Assembly (NCBI GenBank): GCA_018266095.1
Contig: JAFEBC010000494.1
Location: 1 to 7,430, forward strand
Direction of reading: 5' to 3'
From: Deltaproteobacteria bacterium
Lineage (GTDB): Bacteria; Myxococcota; Myxococcia; Myxococcales; 40CM-4-68-19
Length of the DNA: 7,430 bases
The notes under the pieces were generated by a model. It searched no databases. It was not told where the DNA came from and saw nothing but the letters and a program-made list of their open reading frames with translations. Positions 1 to 7,430 of the stretch are shown here, piece by piece. Numbering within the stretch: the stretch's first letter is position 1; each line of letters begins with the position of its first letter. A program made the position numbers and the translations under genes.

Positions 1-772
<772 letters not shown>

Positions 773-776
<4 letters not shown>

Positions 777-2086
777 TCCGTCCGACCCGGCTCACGCTCT
801 TGTGGGGGGCCCTGGGCATCGCGCTCGCGCTGCTGCCTGCGCTGGTGTCGGAGGCGCTGTGGCTGGTGTGGCTCGTGTTCGTGGCGCTGTCGGCGCTGGC
901 GCTGGGGCTGGAGTGGGCGCTGTTGCCTGCGGCGAGCGCGCTGTCGGTGCAGCTCGAGGCGCCGGCGCTGTTGTTCGTGGGCGAACCGGCGTCGAAGGCG
1001 CAGGCCAAGGTGCGCGTGGGCACGCACGCGGGGCCGGTCGAGGCGCGGCTGGAGCTTCTGGCGCCGCTCGCGGAGGCGCCCGATGTGCGCGGGACGCTCG
1101 TGCGTGACGCCGCGTGCGCGCTCGAGTTTCCGCTCGTCTCCGAGCGGCGCGGGCCGGGCGTGATCCGCGCGCTGCACCTGCGCTGGACGGGGCCCTTGGG
1201 CCTGCTCTTCCGCGAGACCACGCGCGAGCTCGATCGTCCGCTGCCAGTGACGGCGAACCTGCGCCACGTGCGCCGCATGGCGCTGCAGTTCTTCGGCAGC
1301 CGCGACGGCGACACCGGCCTGCGCGTCGAGCGCTTCAAGGGCGACGGCTCGGAGTTCGATGCGCTGCGCGAGTTCGAGGCCGGGCACGACCGGCGCGCCA
1401 TCGACTGGAAGGCGTCCGCGCGGCACCGCAAGCTGCTCGTGCGTGAGTTCCGCGCCGAGCGCAATCACCAGATCATCGTCACGCTCGACACCGGCCGCCT
1501 CATGTCGCCGCCGCTCGGGGGCGTGGCGCGGCTCGACCACGCCATCAACTCCGCGCTCGCGCTCACATGGGCCGGCCTGCGCTCGGGCGACCGCGTGGGC
1601 CTCTTCGCCTTCGATTCGAACGTGCGCTGCTGGGCCGAGCCGCGCGGTGGCCTCGCGTCGTTCCCTCGCGTGCAGGGCCTGTGCGGCTCGCTCACCGAGG
1701 CGGAGGCGGAGACGAACTTCTCGCTCGGCCTCTCGCAGCTCACCGGCAAGCTGCGGCGGCGCTCGCTGGTGGTGCTGCTGACCGAGTTCACCGATTCGAT
1801 CACCGCCGAGCTCATGCTGCAGAACGTCGAGCGGCTCACCAAGAAGCACCTCGTGCTCTTCGTGGCGCTGCGCGACGCGGGCCTGGACGGGCTCGTGGAC
1901 GCGCGGCCGAGCGAGATCGACGACCTGCACCGCGCGGTGACGGCGCACGAGCTGCAGCGCGACCGCCAGCTCGTGCTCAAGCGTCTGCAGCGCGCGGGGG
2001 CCCTGCTCGTGGACGCGGCGCCCGAGAAGCTGTCCGTGGAGCTCCTGAACCGCTACCTCGAGATCAAGCGCCGGGAGATGATCTAG
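773..2086 (+). CDS. DUF58 domain protein with vWA-like domain, membrane-anchored
   Basis: A 437-residue DUF58-family protein, the usual partner of MoxR ATPases. Residues ~7-50 form two hydrophobic segments, a membrane anchor. A beta-rich middle region follows (~55-165). The DUF58 signature is at ~192-217, with key residues in GSEFDALREFEAG and DRRAIDWKASAR. The C-terminal vWA-like fold begins with LDTGRLM (D239), the place of the metal-binding MIDAS loop. Only the first aspartate of the classical DxSxS is kept, as is common in DUF58; D341 in LTEFTD is a candidate second ligand. The ATG overlaps the MoxR stop as ATGA and has a good Shine-Dalgarno. The gene ends in TAG directly before the next ATG. 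The likely role is that of a membrane-linked partner of the MoxR ATPase. The family assignment is firm; the biochemical role is inferred. Confidence 0.94.
2073..2077 (+). promoter_or_regulatory. Shine-Dalgarno sequence of the SpoIIM-like gene
   Basis: GGGAG lies 9 bases before the ATG at 2087, within the last codons of the DUF58 gene. Stop (2084-2086) and start (2087-2089) abut with no spacer, which favours coupled translation and supports this start. Confidence 0.55.
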
Positions 2087-3088
2087 ATGGCCGACACGCA
2101 GCCCCAGACCCAGCTCCCCAGCGTCCGCTTCCGGCGCGAGCGCGAGGAGTCCTGGCGCGCGCTGGAGGAGCTCTTGGGCACGCTCGAATCCTCGGGCGCG
2201 CGGTCGCTGCGGGTGCGCGAGCTGCGGCGGCTGGCCACGCTGCACCGCGCGGCGCTCTCGTCGCTCTCGGTGGCGCGCGCCATCGCGCTCGACCGCAACC
2301 TGCTCGACTACCTGGAGAACCTCGCGGCCCGCTCGCACTGCGCCATCCACCGCGGCGGCGAGTCCCTGCTGGAGGGCCTGGACCGGTTCTTCTCGCGGGA
2401 GTTCCCGTCGGCGGTGCGCGCGCTCAAGTGGCAGCTCGCGCTGGCCTCGCTCCTGTTCGTGCTCGGCACCGCCATCGCGCACCTCGAGACCACGCGCGAC
2501 CTCTCGAACTTCGACGACTACGTCAGCGAGAACGTCGCCCAGGGCCGCGACCCGGGCTCGACCGTGGAGGAGCTGCGCGAGATCCTCTACAGCCCCAAGG
2601 AGGACAAGGGCGCGCTCACCGCCTTCGGCAGCTTCCTCTTCACGCACAACACGGGCGTCGGCCTGCTCTCGCTCGCGCTCGGCTTCGCGGCGGGCGTGCC
2701 CTCGGGCCTGCTCACCTTCGACAACGGCCTCATGCTGGGCGGCTTCTCCGGCCTCTACACCGCGCGCGGCCTGGGGCCCGACTTCTGGGCCTGGGTGCTC
2801 CCGCACGGCGTGACCGAGATCCTGGCGCTCCTCCTCTGCTGCGCCGCGGGCTTCTCGCTCGGCCAGGGCCTGCTCTTCGCCGGACCGCACACGCGGCTCG
2901 AATCGCTCAAGCTGCGCGGCCGCGAGGCCGGCGTGGTGGCGCTCGGCGTGGTGCTCATGTTCTGCATCGCCGGCGGCATCGAGGGCGTCTTCCGCCAGAC
3001 CGTGCTCGACCCCGCCGTCCGCTGCGCCGTGGCCGCCAGCACCGCGCTCGCCTGGGGCGTCTACTTCACCCGCGTGGGGCGCCGATGA
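2087..3088 (+). CDS. SpoIIM/DUF95-family integral membrane protein
   Basis: A 333-residue membrane protein of the stage II sporulation protein M (DUF95) family. Residues 1-~110 are soluble and helical, with the LRELRRLATLHRAAL-like N-terminal pattern (~44-57) usual in this clade. Membrane segments follow at about 112-132, 183-205, 208-228, 232-265 (probably two helices), 280-300 and 309-327. Family hallmarks are HNTGVG (187-192), the LPHGVTEI motif (238-245, with E244 in the membrane region) and GGIEGVF (296-302). In Firmicutes SpoIIM takes part in engulfment during sporulation. Homologues like this one are widespread in non-spore-formers beside MoxR and RDD genes, so the name should not be read as evidence for endospores. 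Its TGA overlaps the RDD start as ATGA. It probably forms a membrane complex with its neighbours; what it does there is unknown. Confidence 0.92.
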   Translation: MADTQPQTQLPSVRFRREREESWRALEELLGTLESSGARSLRVRELRRLATLHRAALSSLSVARAIALDRNLLDYLENLAARSHCAIHRGGESLLEGLDRFFSREFPSAVRALKWQLALASLLFVLGTAIAHLETTRDLSNFDDYVSENVAQGRDPGSTVEELREILYSPKEDKGALTAFGSFLFTHNTGVGLLSLALGFAAGVPSGLLTFDNGLMLGGFSGLYTARGLGPDFWAWVLPHGVTEILALLLCCAAGFSLGQGLLFAGPHTRLESLKLRGREAGVVALGVVLMFCIAGGIEGVFRQTVLDPAVRCAVAASTALAWGVYFTRVGRR

Positions 3089-4011
3089 GCGCCGCGCCCG
3101 TCCTGCCCCAGCCCTTCGGGAAGGCCGGCGATCCGCCCCGCGCCCTGCCCACGCCCGAGGGCGTGCCGCTGCGCCTCGAGCTGGCTTCGCTGGGCGAGCG
3201 CGCGTCGGCGCATCTCCTCGACCAGTTCATCATCCAGCTCACGTCCCTGGTGCTCGTGCTGTGCATGATCTTCGCGCACCTCGGCGGCGACGAAGGCAAG
3301 GGCTCGTCCTCGCGCGGCTTCCTGCTCGCCATCCTGACCGTCGGGCTCTTCTTCGCGCGCACGTTCTACTTCATCGTCTTCGAGGCCGGCCCGCGCGGCG
3401 CCACGCCCGGCAAGCGCTGGGCCAAGATCCGCGTCATCGATCGCAGCGGCGGGCCGCTCACGCTCTCCCAGGTCGTCACCCGCAACGTCATGCGCGATGT
3501 CGAGTTCTGGGTGCCGCTCATCGTCATCATCGCGCCCTCGGCGCTCTTCGGGCCTGACGTGCCCGGCTGGGCCGGGTGGGTCGCGGGCGCGTGGGCGCTG
3601 CTCGTCTTCCTCTTGCCCTGGTGGAACAAGGACCGCCTGCGCGCGGGGGACATGGTGGGCGGCACGCTCGTCGTGCGCTCACCGGCGGTGCTCCTGCTCG
3701 ACGACCTGGGCTCAGGCACGCAGCTCCGCCGCGGGCAGCCGCACGTGTTCAGCTCGGATCAGCTCGCGCACTACGGCGCCTTCGAGCTGCAGACGCTCGA
3801 GGCCGTGCTGCGCCGGGGCAACGGCCTGCTGAACGCGGAGGCCATCACCACCGTGGCCGAGAGCATCAAGAAGCGCATCGGCTGGACCACGCAGGTGACC
3901 AACGACTTCTGGTTCCTGCGCGACTTCTACGCGGCGCAGCGGGCGCACCTCGAGCACAGGCTGGGCCTGGGGCAGCGCCGGGCGCACAAGGATGACAAGC
4001 CGGGGAAGTAG
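3085..4011 (+). CDS. RDD-family membrane protein with soluble C-terminal extension
   Basis: A 308-residue RDD protein. The ATG at 3085 is chosen because it overlaps the upstream stop as ATGA and a plausible N-terminus follows; the reading frame is open far upstream, but only as a GC-driven artefact. The RDD pattern is seen as R39...D46 at the start of the first helix (~43-65). Next come a second helix (~78-99), the loop GATPGKRWAKIRV (105-117), RNVMRD (133-138), hydrophobic stretches at ~141-160 and ~165-180, and DRLRAGDMVGGT (183-194). Residues ~205-308 are a soluble, partly helical tail rich in charged residues, ending in a basic stretch. RDD proteins are poorly defined; some have been linked to transport. 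Being last in a MoxR/DUF58/SpoIIM operon suggests a subunit or substrate of that membrane complex. The family call is strong, the function is inference. Confidence 0.92.
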   Translation: MSAAPVLPQPFGKAGDPPRALPTPEGVPLRLELASLGERASAHLLDQFIIQLTSLVLVLCMIFAHLGGDEGKGSSSRGFLLAILTVGLFFARTFYFIVFEAGPRGATPGKRWAKIRVIDRSGGPLTLSQVVTRNVMRDVEFWVPLIVIIAPSALFGPDVPGWAGWVAGAWALLVFLLPWWNKDRLRAGDMVGGTLVVRSPAVLLLDDLGSGTQLRRGQPHVFSSDQLAHYGAFELQTLEAVLRRGNGLLNAEAITTVAESIKKRIGWTTQVTNDFWFLRDFYAAQRAHLEHRLGLGQRRAHKDDKPGK

Positions 4012-4014
4012 CTA
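4009..4014. other. Convergent stop codons with no spacer (TAGCTA)
   Basis: The + strand operon stops with TAG at 4009-4011, and the - strand operon stops at 4012-4014 (CTA, read as TAG). The two make the palindrome TAGCTA. No stem-loop followed by a T-run is visible on either strand nearby, so each transcript probably runs into the other gene. Confidence 0.9.
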
Positions 4015-4389
4015 GTCGAACGCCTTCGCGGCCGTGTCCGCCTCACCGTCCATTCGCTTGCGTAGCTCGTCGTAGAGGACGGTCCTCACGCTCGCCGCGT
4101 AGGTGACGAGCAGGCCCTCGGCGACCACCATGCGCAGGAACCTGCCCGGCAGCCCGCTGACGATGAGGACGCTGGCGGCGCCTGCGATGAGGCCCACAGT
4201 GGCCAGCACCATGAACACCTGCTCATCCACTCCGTGCGTCAGCGCGGTGCTGCGCACGCGCGGGCGCCTCGTGTCCGGTTCGAAGATCGCCACCTGCGTC
4301 GCCACGGACCAGCGCGTGAACAGGACGAGTCCCGGAAGCACGAAGGCGATGAGGCCCGCCAGGATGAGGAGCGCGCTCTCGAACTCCAT
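4012..4389 (-). CDS. Small membrane protein, half-length paralogue of its upstream neighbour
   Basis: A 125-residue hydrophobic protein. Membrane segments are at about 5-24, 58-79 and possibly 83-100, followed by a charged tail (DELRKRMDGEAD). At a fixed offset of 119 it aligns without gaps to the C-terminal half of the 250-residue protein encoded just upstream. Residues 6-37 share 12 of 32 positions, including PG (19-20), RW (26-27), VAI (33-35) and E37, and both then carry a PRxRS element if one gap is allowed. The N-terminal ~119 residues have no counterpart, and only 43 bases separate the two genes. It may be a partial duplication that became a short subunit, or a remnant. The start is uncertain: GGAGGA (4408-4413) lies 18 bases before the ATG, which is far for a ribosome binding site. 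No function can be assigned. Confidence 0.72.
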   Translation of the reverse strand: MEFESALLILAGLIAFVLPGLVLFTRWSVATQVAIFEPDTRRPRVRSTALTHGVDEQVFMVLATVGLIAGAASVLIVSGLPGRFLRMVVAEGLLVTYAASVRTVLYDELRKRMDGEADTAAKAFD

Positions 4390-4410
4390 GCGCAGGGCAG
4401 GGGCGGGTCC

Positions 4411-4440
4411 TCCAGCGGGAGCCGTCCGGCTCCTACTGGA
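4411..4440 (-). other. Stem-loop over the stop codon between the two paralogous membrane genes
   Basis: The + strand reads TCCAG, CG, GGAGCC, loop GTCC, GGCTCC, TA, CTGGA. This gives an inner perfect 6-bp stem (4418-4423 with 4428-4433), a four-base loop, a 2x2 internal loop and an outer perfect 5-bp stem (4411-4415 with 4436-4440). On the - strand it includes the stop codon (4433-4435) of the 250-residue membrane protein and part of a GGAGGA motif. No T-run follows, so it is not a classical intrinsic terminator. It could slow readthrough, protect a 3' end or mask the ribosome site. The structure is seen; the role is inference. Confidence 0.45.
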
Positions 4441-5185
4441 ACACCTGCGCCAGCGCCGCCGTGTCGCCGCCCTCCTTGAACCGCTTGAGCTGCAGGTACA
4501 CGACCGTCAGGCCGATCGAGAAGATGGGCGCGGAGATGAAGCTGCTGATCGCGCTCATCACCACCTGACCCGCCAGCGGTCCCAGCGCCGTGCGCACGCC
4601 GATCGAGACGCCCCACATGGCCAAGAAGACGAGGGCCATGCTCAGGCCGAAGAGGATGAAGGTGCCCTGGTGGTCGCGCAACAGGTTGCGGCTGCGGGCG
4701 CGCGGCGCCGCATTGGACTCGAGGATGGCGACGGGCCCCACCAGCGCCCACCGCAGGGCGAGGATGAAGCCCGGGATGAGCAGGAAGAGCGTGCCGATCC
4801 CGATGAGGATCCACGTCACGAGCAAGGTGACGAAGAACGGCAACGCGGCCCTGAGCGCGGGGATGGCGTCGGCGATCGTGGCCTTGCCGCCCGTCGCGGC
4901 CTTGGCCGTCAGCAGCGGATAGACGGCCTGCACCAGGATGCCGACGACGATGACGGCGGCGAGGTGGCCGAAGCTGTCCAGCGGCGGCGGCCTGCCTGCG
5001 CGCCGATTGACGACGGCCATCGGATCGGGCCCGGTGAGCGCCAGCGCCAGCCCGGGCAGGCCGACGAGGGCGAACGTCACCAGGTTGTTGGTCCAGATGC
5101 GGAACGTCTCGTTGAGCGCGCCGCCGACGGTGAACGGCGCCGCGGACGCGGGAGAGGCTTCGACGGGGAAGGCGGATTCGGACAC
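4433..5185 (-). CDS. Multi-pass membrane protein, YciC/GPDPase-membrane-domain-like
   Basis: A 250-residue polytopic membrane protein. The short polar, alanine/proline-rich N-terminus (1-18) is followed by FTVGGALNETFRIWTNNLVTF, a pattern typical of proteins of the YciC, DUF975 and glycerophosphodiester-phosphodiesterase membrane-domain type. Hydrophobic segments lie at about 35-51, 74-94, 115-137, 172-198 and 208-231. The best motif is IPGFILALRWALVGPVAILE (137-156), the helix-break PG plus RW and VAI/E seen across these families, followed by a basic PRARSRNLL stretch. The start is GTG at 5183-5185, with GGGGGT a few bases upstream. The gene lies 46 bases after the deoxynucleoside kinase and 43 bases before its half-length paralogue, all on one strand. 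The catalytic domain of a phosphodiesterase is absent. The exact family and role are uncertain. Confidence 0.84.
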   Translation of the reverse strand: MSESAFPVEASPASAAPFTVGGALNETFRIWTNNLVTFALVGLPGLALALTGPDPMAVVNRRAGRPPPLDSFGHLAAVIVVGILVQAVYPLLTAKAATGGKATIADAIPALRAALPFFVTLLVTWILIGIGTLFLLIPGFILALRWALVGPVAILESNAAPRARSRNLLRDHQGTFILFGLSMALVFLAMWGVSIGVRTALGPLAGQVVMSAISSFISAPIFSIGLTVVYLQLKRFKEGGDTAALAQVFQ

Positions 5186-5231
5186 GTGACCCCCAAGACA
5201 GATGCGGCGATTCCAGGCGCCTCAAGCGGGA

Positions 5232-5858
5232 CTACTTCTTCAGGAACTCGCTCACCTTGTCCAGGAACTCCTCGCGCCCCTCGTCCTTGCGGATGTCGAG
5301 CCGCGCCACATCGAGCGTGAGCAGGTCCAGCTTGTACTTGCGCCGCGCCACTTGCGGGAACGTCGAGTAGTACGCCGCGAGCCCCTCGAGGAAGTCGACC
5401 TGGATGGCCGCCTCCTCCTTGCGCCCGCGCTTCTGGATGCGCTCGAGCAGCACGCCCGGGTCCTTGCACTGCAGATAGACCACCTTGTCGGGCTGGTGCA
5501 GGTCGCGGTTCAGGCGCTGGAAGTACTCGAGGTACAGGTCGAGCTCGCGGTCGTCCATGTGCCCGAGGCCGTGCAGGTACTTGGCGAAGATCTCCGGGTC
5601 CTCGAGCAGCGTGCGGTCCTGGATGCTGCTCTTGGGCACGGTGCGGATGAGCTCGTGGTGCTGCGCGCGCTTGATGAGGAACTCGAGCTGCAGCGTGAAG
5701 CTCCAGCGCTTCATGTCGGCGTAGTAGTCCTTGAGGAACCGGTTGTCGATCACGGGCTCGTCGAAGAGCTCGAAGCCGAACTTGGTGGAGATGAGCTTGG
5801 CGGCGGTGGTCTTGCCGGCGCCGATGTTGCCGGCGAGGGCGACGAAGAGCTTGCGCAT
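5232..5858 (-). CDS. Deoxynucleoside kinase (dAK/dGK-type)
   Basis: A 208-residue P-loop kinase of the deoxynucleoside kinase family. It phosphorylates deoxynucleosides at the 5' hydroxyl in the cytosolic salvage pathway. Visible motifs in order: Walker A GNIGAGKTT (10-18); DEP (33-35), whose E34 corresponds to the catalytic-base region; WSFTLQLEFLIKR (52-64), forming the nucleoside pocket with Q57; QDRTLLED (80-87), a variant of the DRS motif with D81 and R82 kept and Thr for Ser; and RGRKEE (134-139), the arginine-rich LID that binds phosphates. The length is usual for bacterial members. Purine preference is likely but cannot be proven from sequence. Twelve bases separate its ATG from the stop of the upstream broken DUF2142 gene, and no clear Shine-Dalgarno is seen. 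No biochemical link to the flanking membrane genes is apparent. Confidence 0.93.
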   Translation of the reverse strand: MRKLFVALAGNIGAGKTTAAKLISTKFGFELFDEPVIDNRFLKDYYADMKRWSFTLQLEFLIKRAQHHELIRTVPKSSIQDRTLLEDPEIFAKYLHGLGHMDDRELDLYLEYFQRLNRDLHQPDKVVYLQCKDPGVLLERIQKRGRKEEAAIQVDFLEGLAAYYSTFPQVARRKYKLDLLTLDVARLDIRKDEGREEFLDKVSEFLKK

Positions 5859-5870
5859 GGGTGACGCTTA

Positions 5871-7362
5871 TCAAGCCTTGCGGGCGATGGGCAGGGCCTT
5901 TGCGGCGAGCCAGAGCGCGAGCGCGAGGGCGGCGAGGTGCAGCGCCAGCGCGGGCCAGAACAGGCCGGGGAGCATGAGGTCGTAGACGGCGTGCGCGTGC
6001 GCGAGGGCGGAGCGGCCGGTGCCGGCGTAGCGCGTGGCGCAGCGCAGGGAGGCGACGGCGCCAAAGACGGTGAGCGCCAGGAGGAAGAGGGCGCGCAGGT
6101 CGATGCGCAGGCGCAGCCGGTCGCCGAGCGAGGTCAAGCCGAGGAAGAGCACGAGCGTGAGCGCCACGAAGAGCGGCAGGAAGTAGCGGCCTTGGAGGAG
6201 CTAGCCTTCACCGCCGCGCAGGAGGAGCCACTCGACCGCGAGCAGGGCGGCGACTTGCGCGCCGAGGGCCAGGGAGATGGCCAGGACGAGCAGGCGATCG
6301 CGCCGCGCGAACGTGCGCAGGCCCAGCGCGAGGCCGACGAGGGCCGCGGCGAAGAAGAGCCACAGGAGCCAATACCAGCCGGGCCGCAGGACCACGTCGA
6401 CCCAGCCCCAGGCGAGCCAGAGCTGCGTGCCGAAGAGGTTCAGCCAGCGCTCGGAGACGAAGAGGTGCGTGCGTAGGTACGTGCCGAGCGGGAGAGCGCG
6501 CACGGTGGAGCCCAGCCGGGAGCCGACCGCGGGGCCGAGGTGGTGCATCCAGGCCAGGTGCGCGAGCGTCGCGGGCGTGAGCGTGGCGGCGACGCGGAGC
6601 CAGGCCGAGCGCGTGCGCGGGTCAGCGGCGAGCAGGGCGGCGCAGGCGACGCCCGGGAGGAGCAGGGTGAAGCTGGGCTTGCTCAGGACGCCCAGGACGC
6701 ACACGGCCGCGAGCGCGAACCAGGGACGCAGCCCGCGGTCCTGCAGGGCCCAGGCGAGGCTGGCGGCGGCGGCGCATCCGCATGACGGGGCCGTCGTTGC
6801 TCACTGAGGCGAAGAGGAAGCCGGCCATGGGCTGCAGCGCGACCGCGAGGCCCACGAGGAGGCCGCCGCGGGCGTCCCAGAGCCAGAGCAGGCCGCAGAG
6901 GAGGGCACAGGCCACGGCGAGGAGGCCCCAGACGAGCCCGCTCGCGCGCACGGCAGCGAGGCGCTGCGGGAAGGTCGTGTGGGTGGCCAGGGTGTCCGCG
7001 AGGGCCGCGGGCGCGTAGTACACCGGCGGGTAGATGGCGACGTAGTTGCACCCGCTGGCGGAGCGCGCGGCCGGCGTCTCCGAGAGCTTCAGGTCCGAGA
7101 GCGGCGGCAGCGGCACGCTCGGGTGGAACACGACCGGGTTCACCAGCGCGCCCAGGAGCGTGCGGGCGTCCTCGCTGTAGTAGTCGCCGCGCACGCACTC
7201 GGGGTTCAGCACCGGCAGCGTGTGGGTCTGCTCCAGACGTTCAACCACATCGAAGTGCGCGGCCTCGTCGGGGGCGTGCAGCGGCGGCGTCAGGCCCCAC
7301 AAGAGCGGCTCGCGCAGGGCGAACACGAGGCAGACGAGGAGGAGCGCGCGCTGGGCCGTCAC
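5871..7362 (-). pseudogene. DUF2142-type polytopic membrane protein, broken by frameshift and amber codon
   Basis: The conceptual protein has about 496 residues in three pieces. Piece one runs from GTG at 7362; an in-frame TAG at 7375-7377 fixes this as the earliest start. It carries a first helix and then HAPDEAAHFD (29-38), the acidic loop motif of GT-C-like DUF2142 proteins, YPPVYYAP (111-118) and QPMAGFLFASVSND (177-190). Near 6762-6800 the coding frame moves by a net one extra base (or two lost). Piece two continues with ASLAWAL, SKPSF and FGTQLWLAWGW to TAG at 6201-6203. Piece three resumes in the same frame with LLQGRYFLPLF, a family-typical start of the last membrane block, and ends at TGA 5871-5873, followed directly by TAA. 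About ten membrane helices are predicted in all. The family is probably involved in surface sugar or lipid transfer. Sequencing or assembly error is the alternative to true decay. Confidence 0.8.
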
Positions 7363-7430
7363 GGGCCGGGGGTTCTAGCACCTCGGACGCAGGGACAGGT
7401 GGCCGCGCTTCCTCAAGTTCCGAGCGGATC
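7363..7430. other. Short region upstream of the DUF2142 gene, no feature identified
   Basis: These 68 bases should hold the 5' region of the - strand gene cluster. On the - strand TAGAAC (complement of about 7372-7377) resembles a -10 box, but no good -35 lies at the right spacing and it is very close to the GTG. No gene or clear ribosome site is seen before the window ends. Confidence 0.4.

Noticed and set aside
1567..3084. Open frame extending the RDD protein by ~500 residues upstream
   Set aside because: The upstream part is Arg/Ala/Gly/Pro-rich nonsense overlapping the DUF58 and SpoIIM-like genes in another frame. The ATG at 3085 with ATGA overlap gives the family-typical N-terminus.
4103..5320. 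A 405-codon + strand open frame
   Set aside because: It is antisense to the two membrane proteins and the kinase end, with a highly charged, low-complexity product. The opposite strand shows real membrane-protein and kinase patterns.
5202..5864. A 220-codon + strand open frame covering the whole kinase gene
   Set aside because: It is the mirror of the deoxynucleoside kinase; the product is Leu/Glu/Val repeats without motifs, while the - strand has Walker A, DR(S/T) and LID motifs.
5937..6476. A 179-codon + strand open frame over the broken DUF2142 gene
   Set aside because: It is a Glu/Gln/Arg/Ala-rich antisense artefact with no recognisable domain.
6201..6704. Treating 6201-6704 and 5871-6167 as independent small membrane genes
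   Set aside because: Both are in one frame, lack their own ribosome sites, begin mid-helix, and together continue the DUF2142 pattern of the N-terminal piece; they are fragments of one gene.
6762..6800. Programmed ribosomal frameshifting in the DUF2142-type gene
   Set aside because: No clear slippery heptamer with a downstream structure is seen, the family is not known for it, and the later amber codon favours decay or error.
7372..7410. Possible promoter for the - strand cluster (TAGAAC as -10)
   Set aside because: No acceptable -35 element at 16-18 bases, and the box is about nine bases from the GTG start; too weak to call.

Overview
The window is a very GC-rich, almost fully coding stretch of bacterial chromosome. 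G or C dominates third codon positions, genes overlap or nearly abut, and every gap between genes is under 70 bases. The gene content (a MoxR/DUF58/SpoIIM-like/RDD membrane operon, a bacterial deoxynucleoside kinase, multi-pass membrane proteins) and the composition fit a myxobacterium-like Myxococcota/deltaproteobacterial genome. That placement is inferred from style, not from a marker gene. I see no rRNA, tRNA, CRISPR array, insertion sequence or integrase.

Left half, + strand (1-4011): one tightly coupled operon. It holds the C-terminal part of a MoxR-family AAA+ ATPase (cut by the window edge), a DUF58 protein with a von Willebrand A-like domain, a SpoIIM/DUF95-type integral membrane protein, and an RDD-family membrane protein with a long soluble C-terminus. 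The junctions are ATGA overlap, directly abutting stop and start, and ATGA overlap, so translational coupling is likely. MoxR ATPases are thought to act as chaperone-like remodelling machines with vWA partners. The two membrane proteins would place such a complex at the inner membrane, but its substrate is unknown.

Right half, - strand (4012-7362), read right to left: a DUF2142-type (GT-C-like) polytopic membrane protein that is broken by one frameshift and one in-frame amber codon; an intact deoxynucleoside kinase; a 250-residue multi-pass membrane protein with a YciC/GPDPase-membrane-domain-like pattern; and a 125-residue membrane protein that aligns to the C-terminal half of that protein. 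Gaps of 12, 46 and 43 bases on one strand suggest co-transcription. The two operons converge at 4009-4014, where the two stop codons touch with no intergenic base.

The points most worth a second look are the doubly disrupted DUF2142 gene, the half-length paralogue next to its full-length relative, the stem-loop over the stop codon between those two genes, and the zero-spacer convergent junction. The MoxR operon is the nearest thing to an under-characterised system here, but its gene set is a known, recurrent one. I found no convincing new defence, mobile or RNA-based system.
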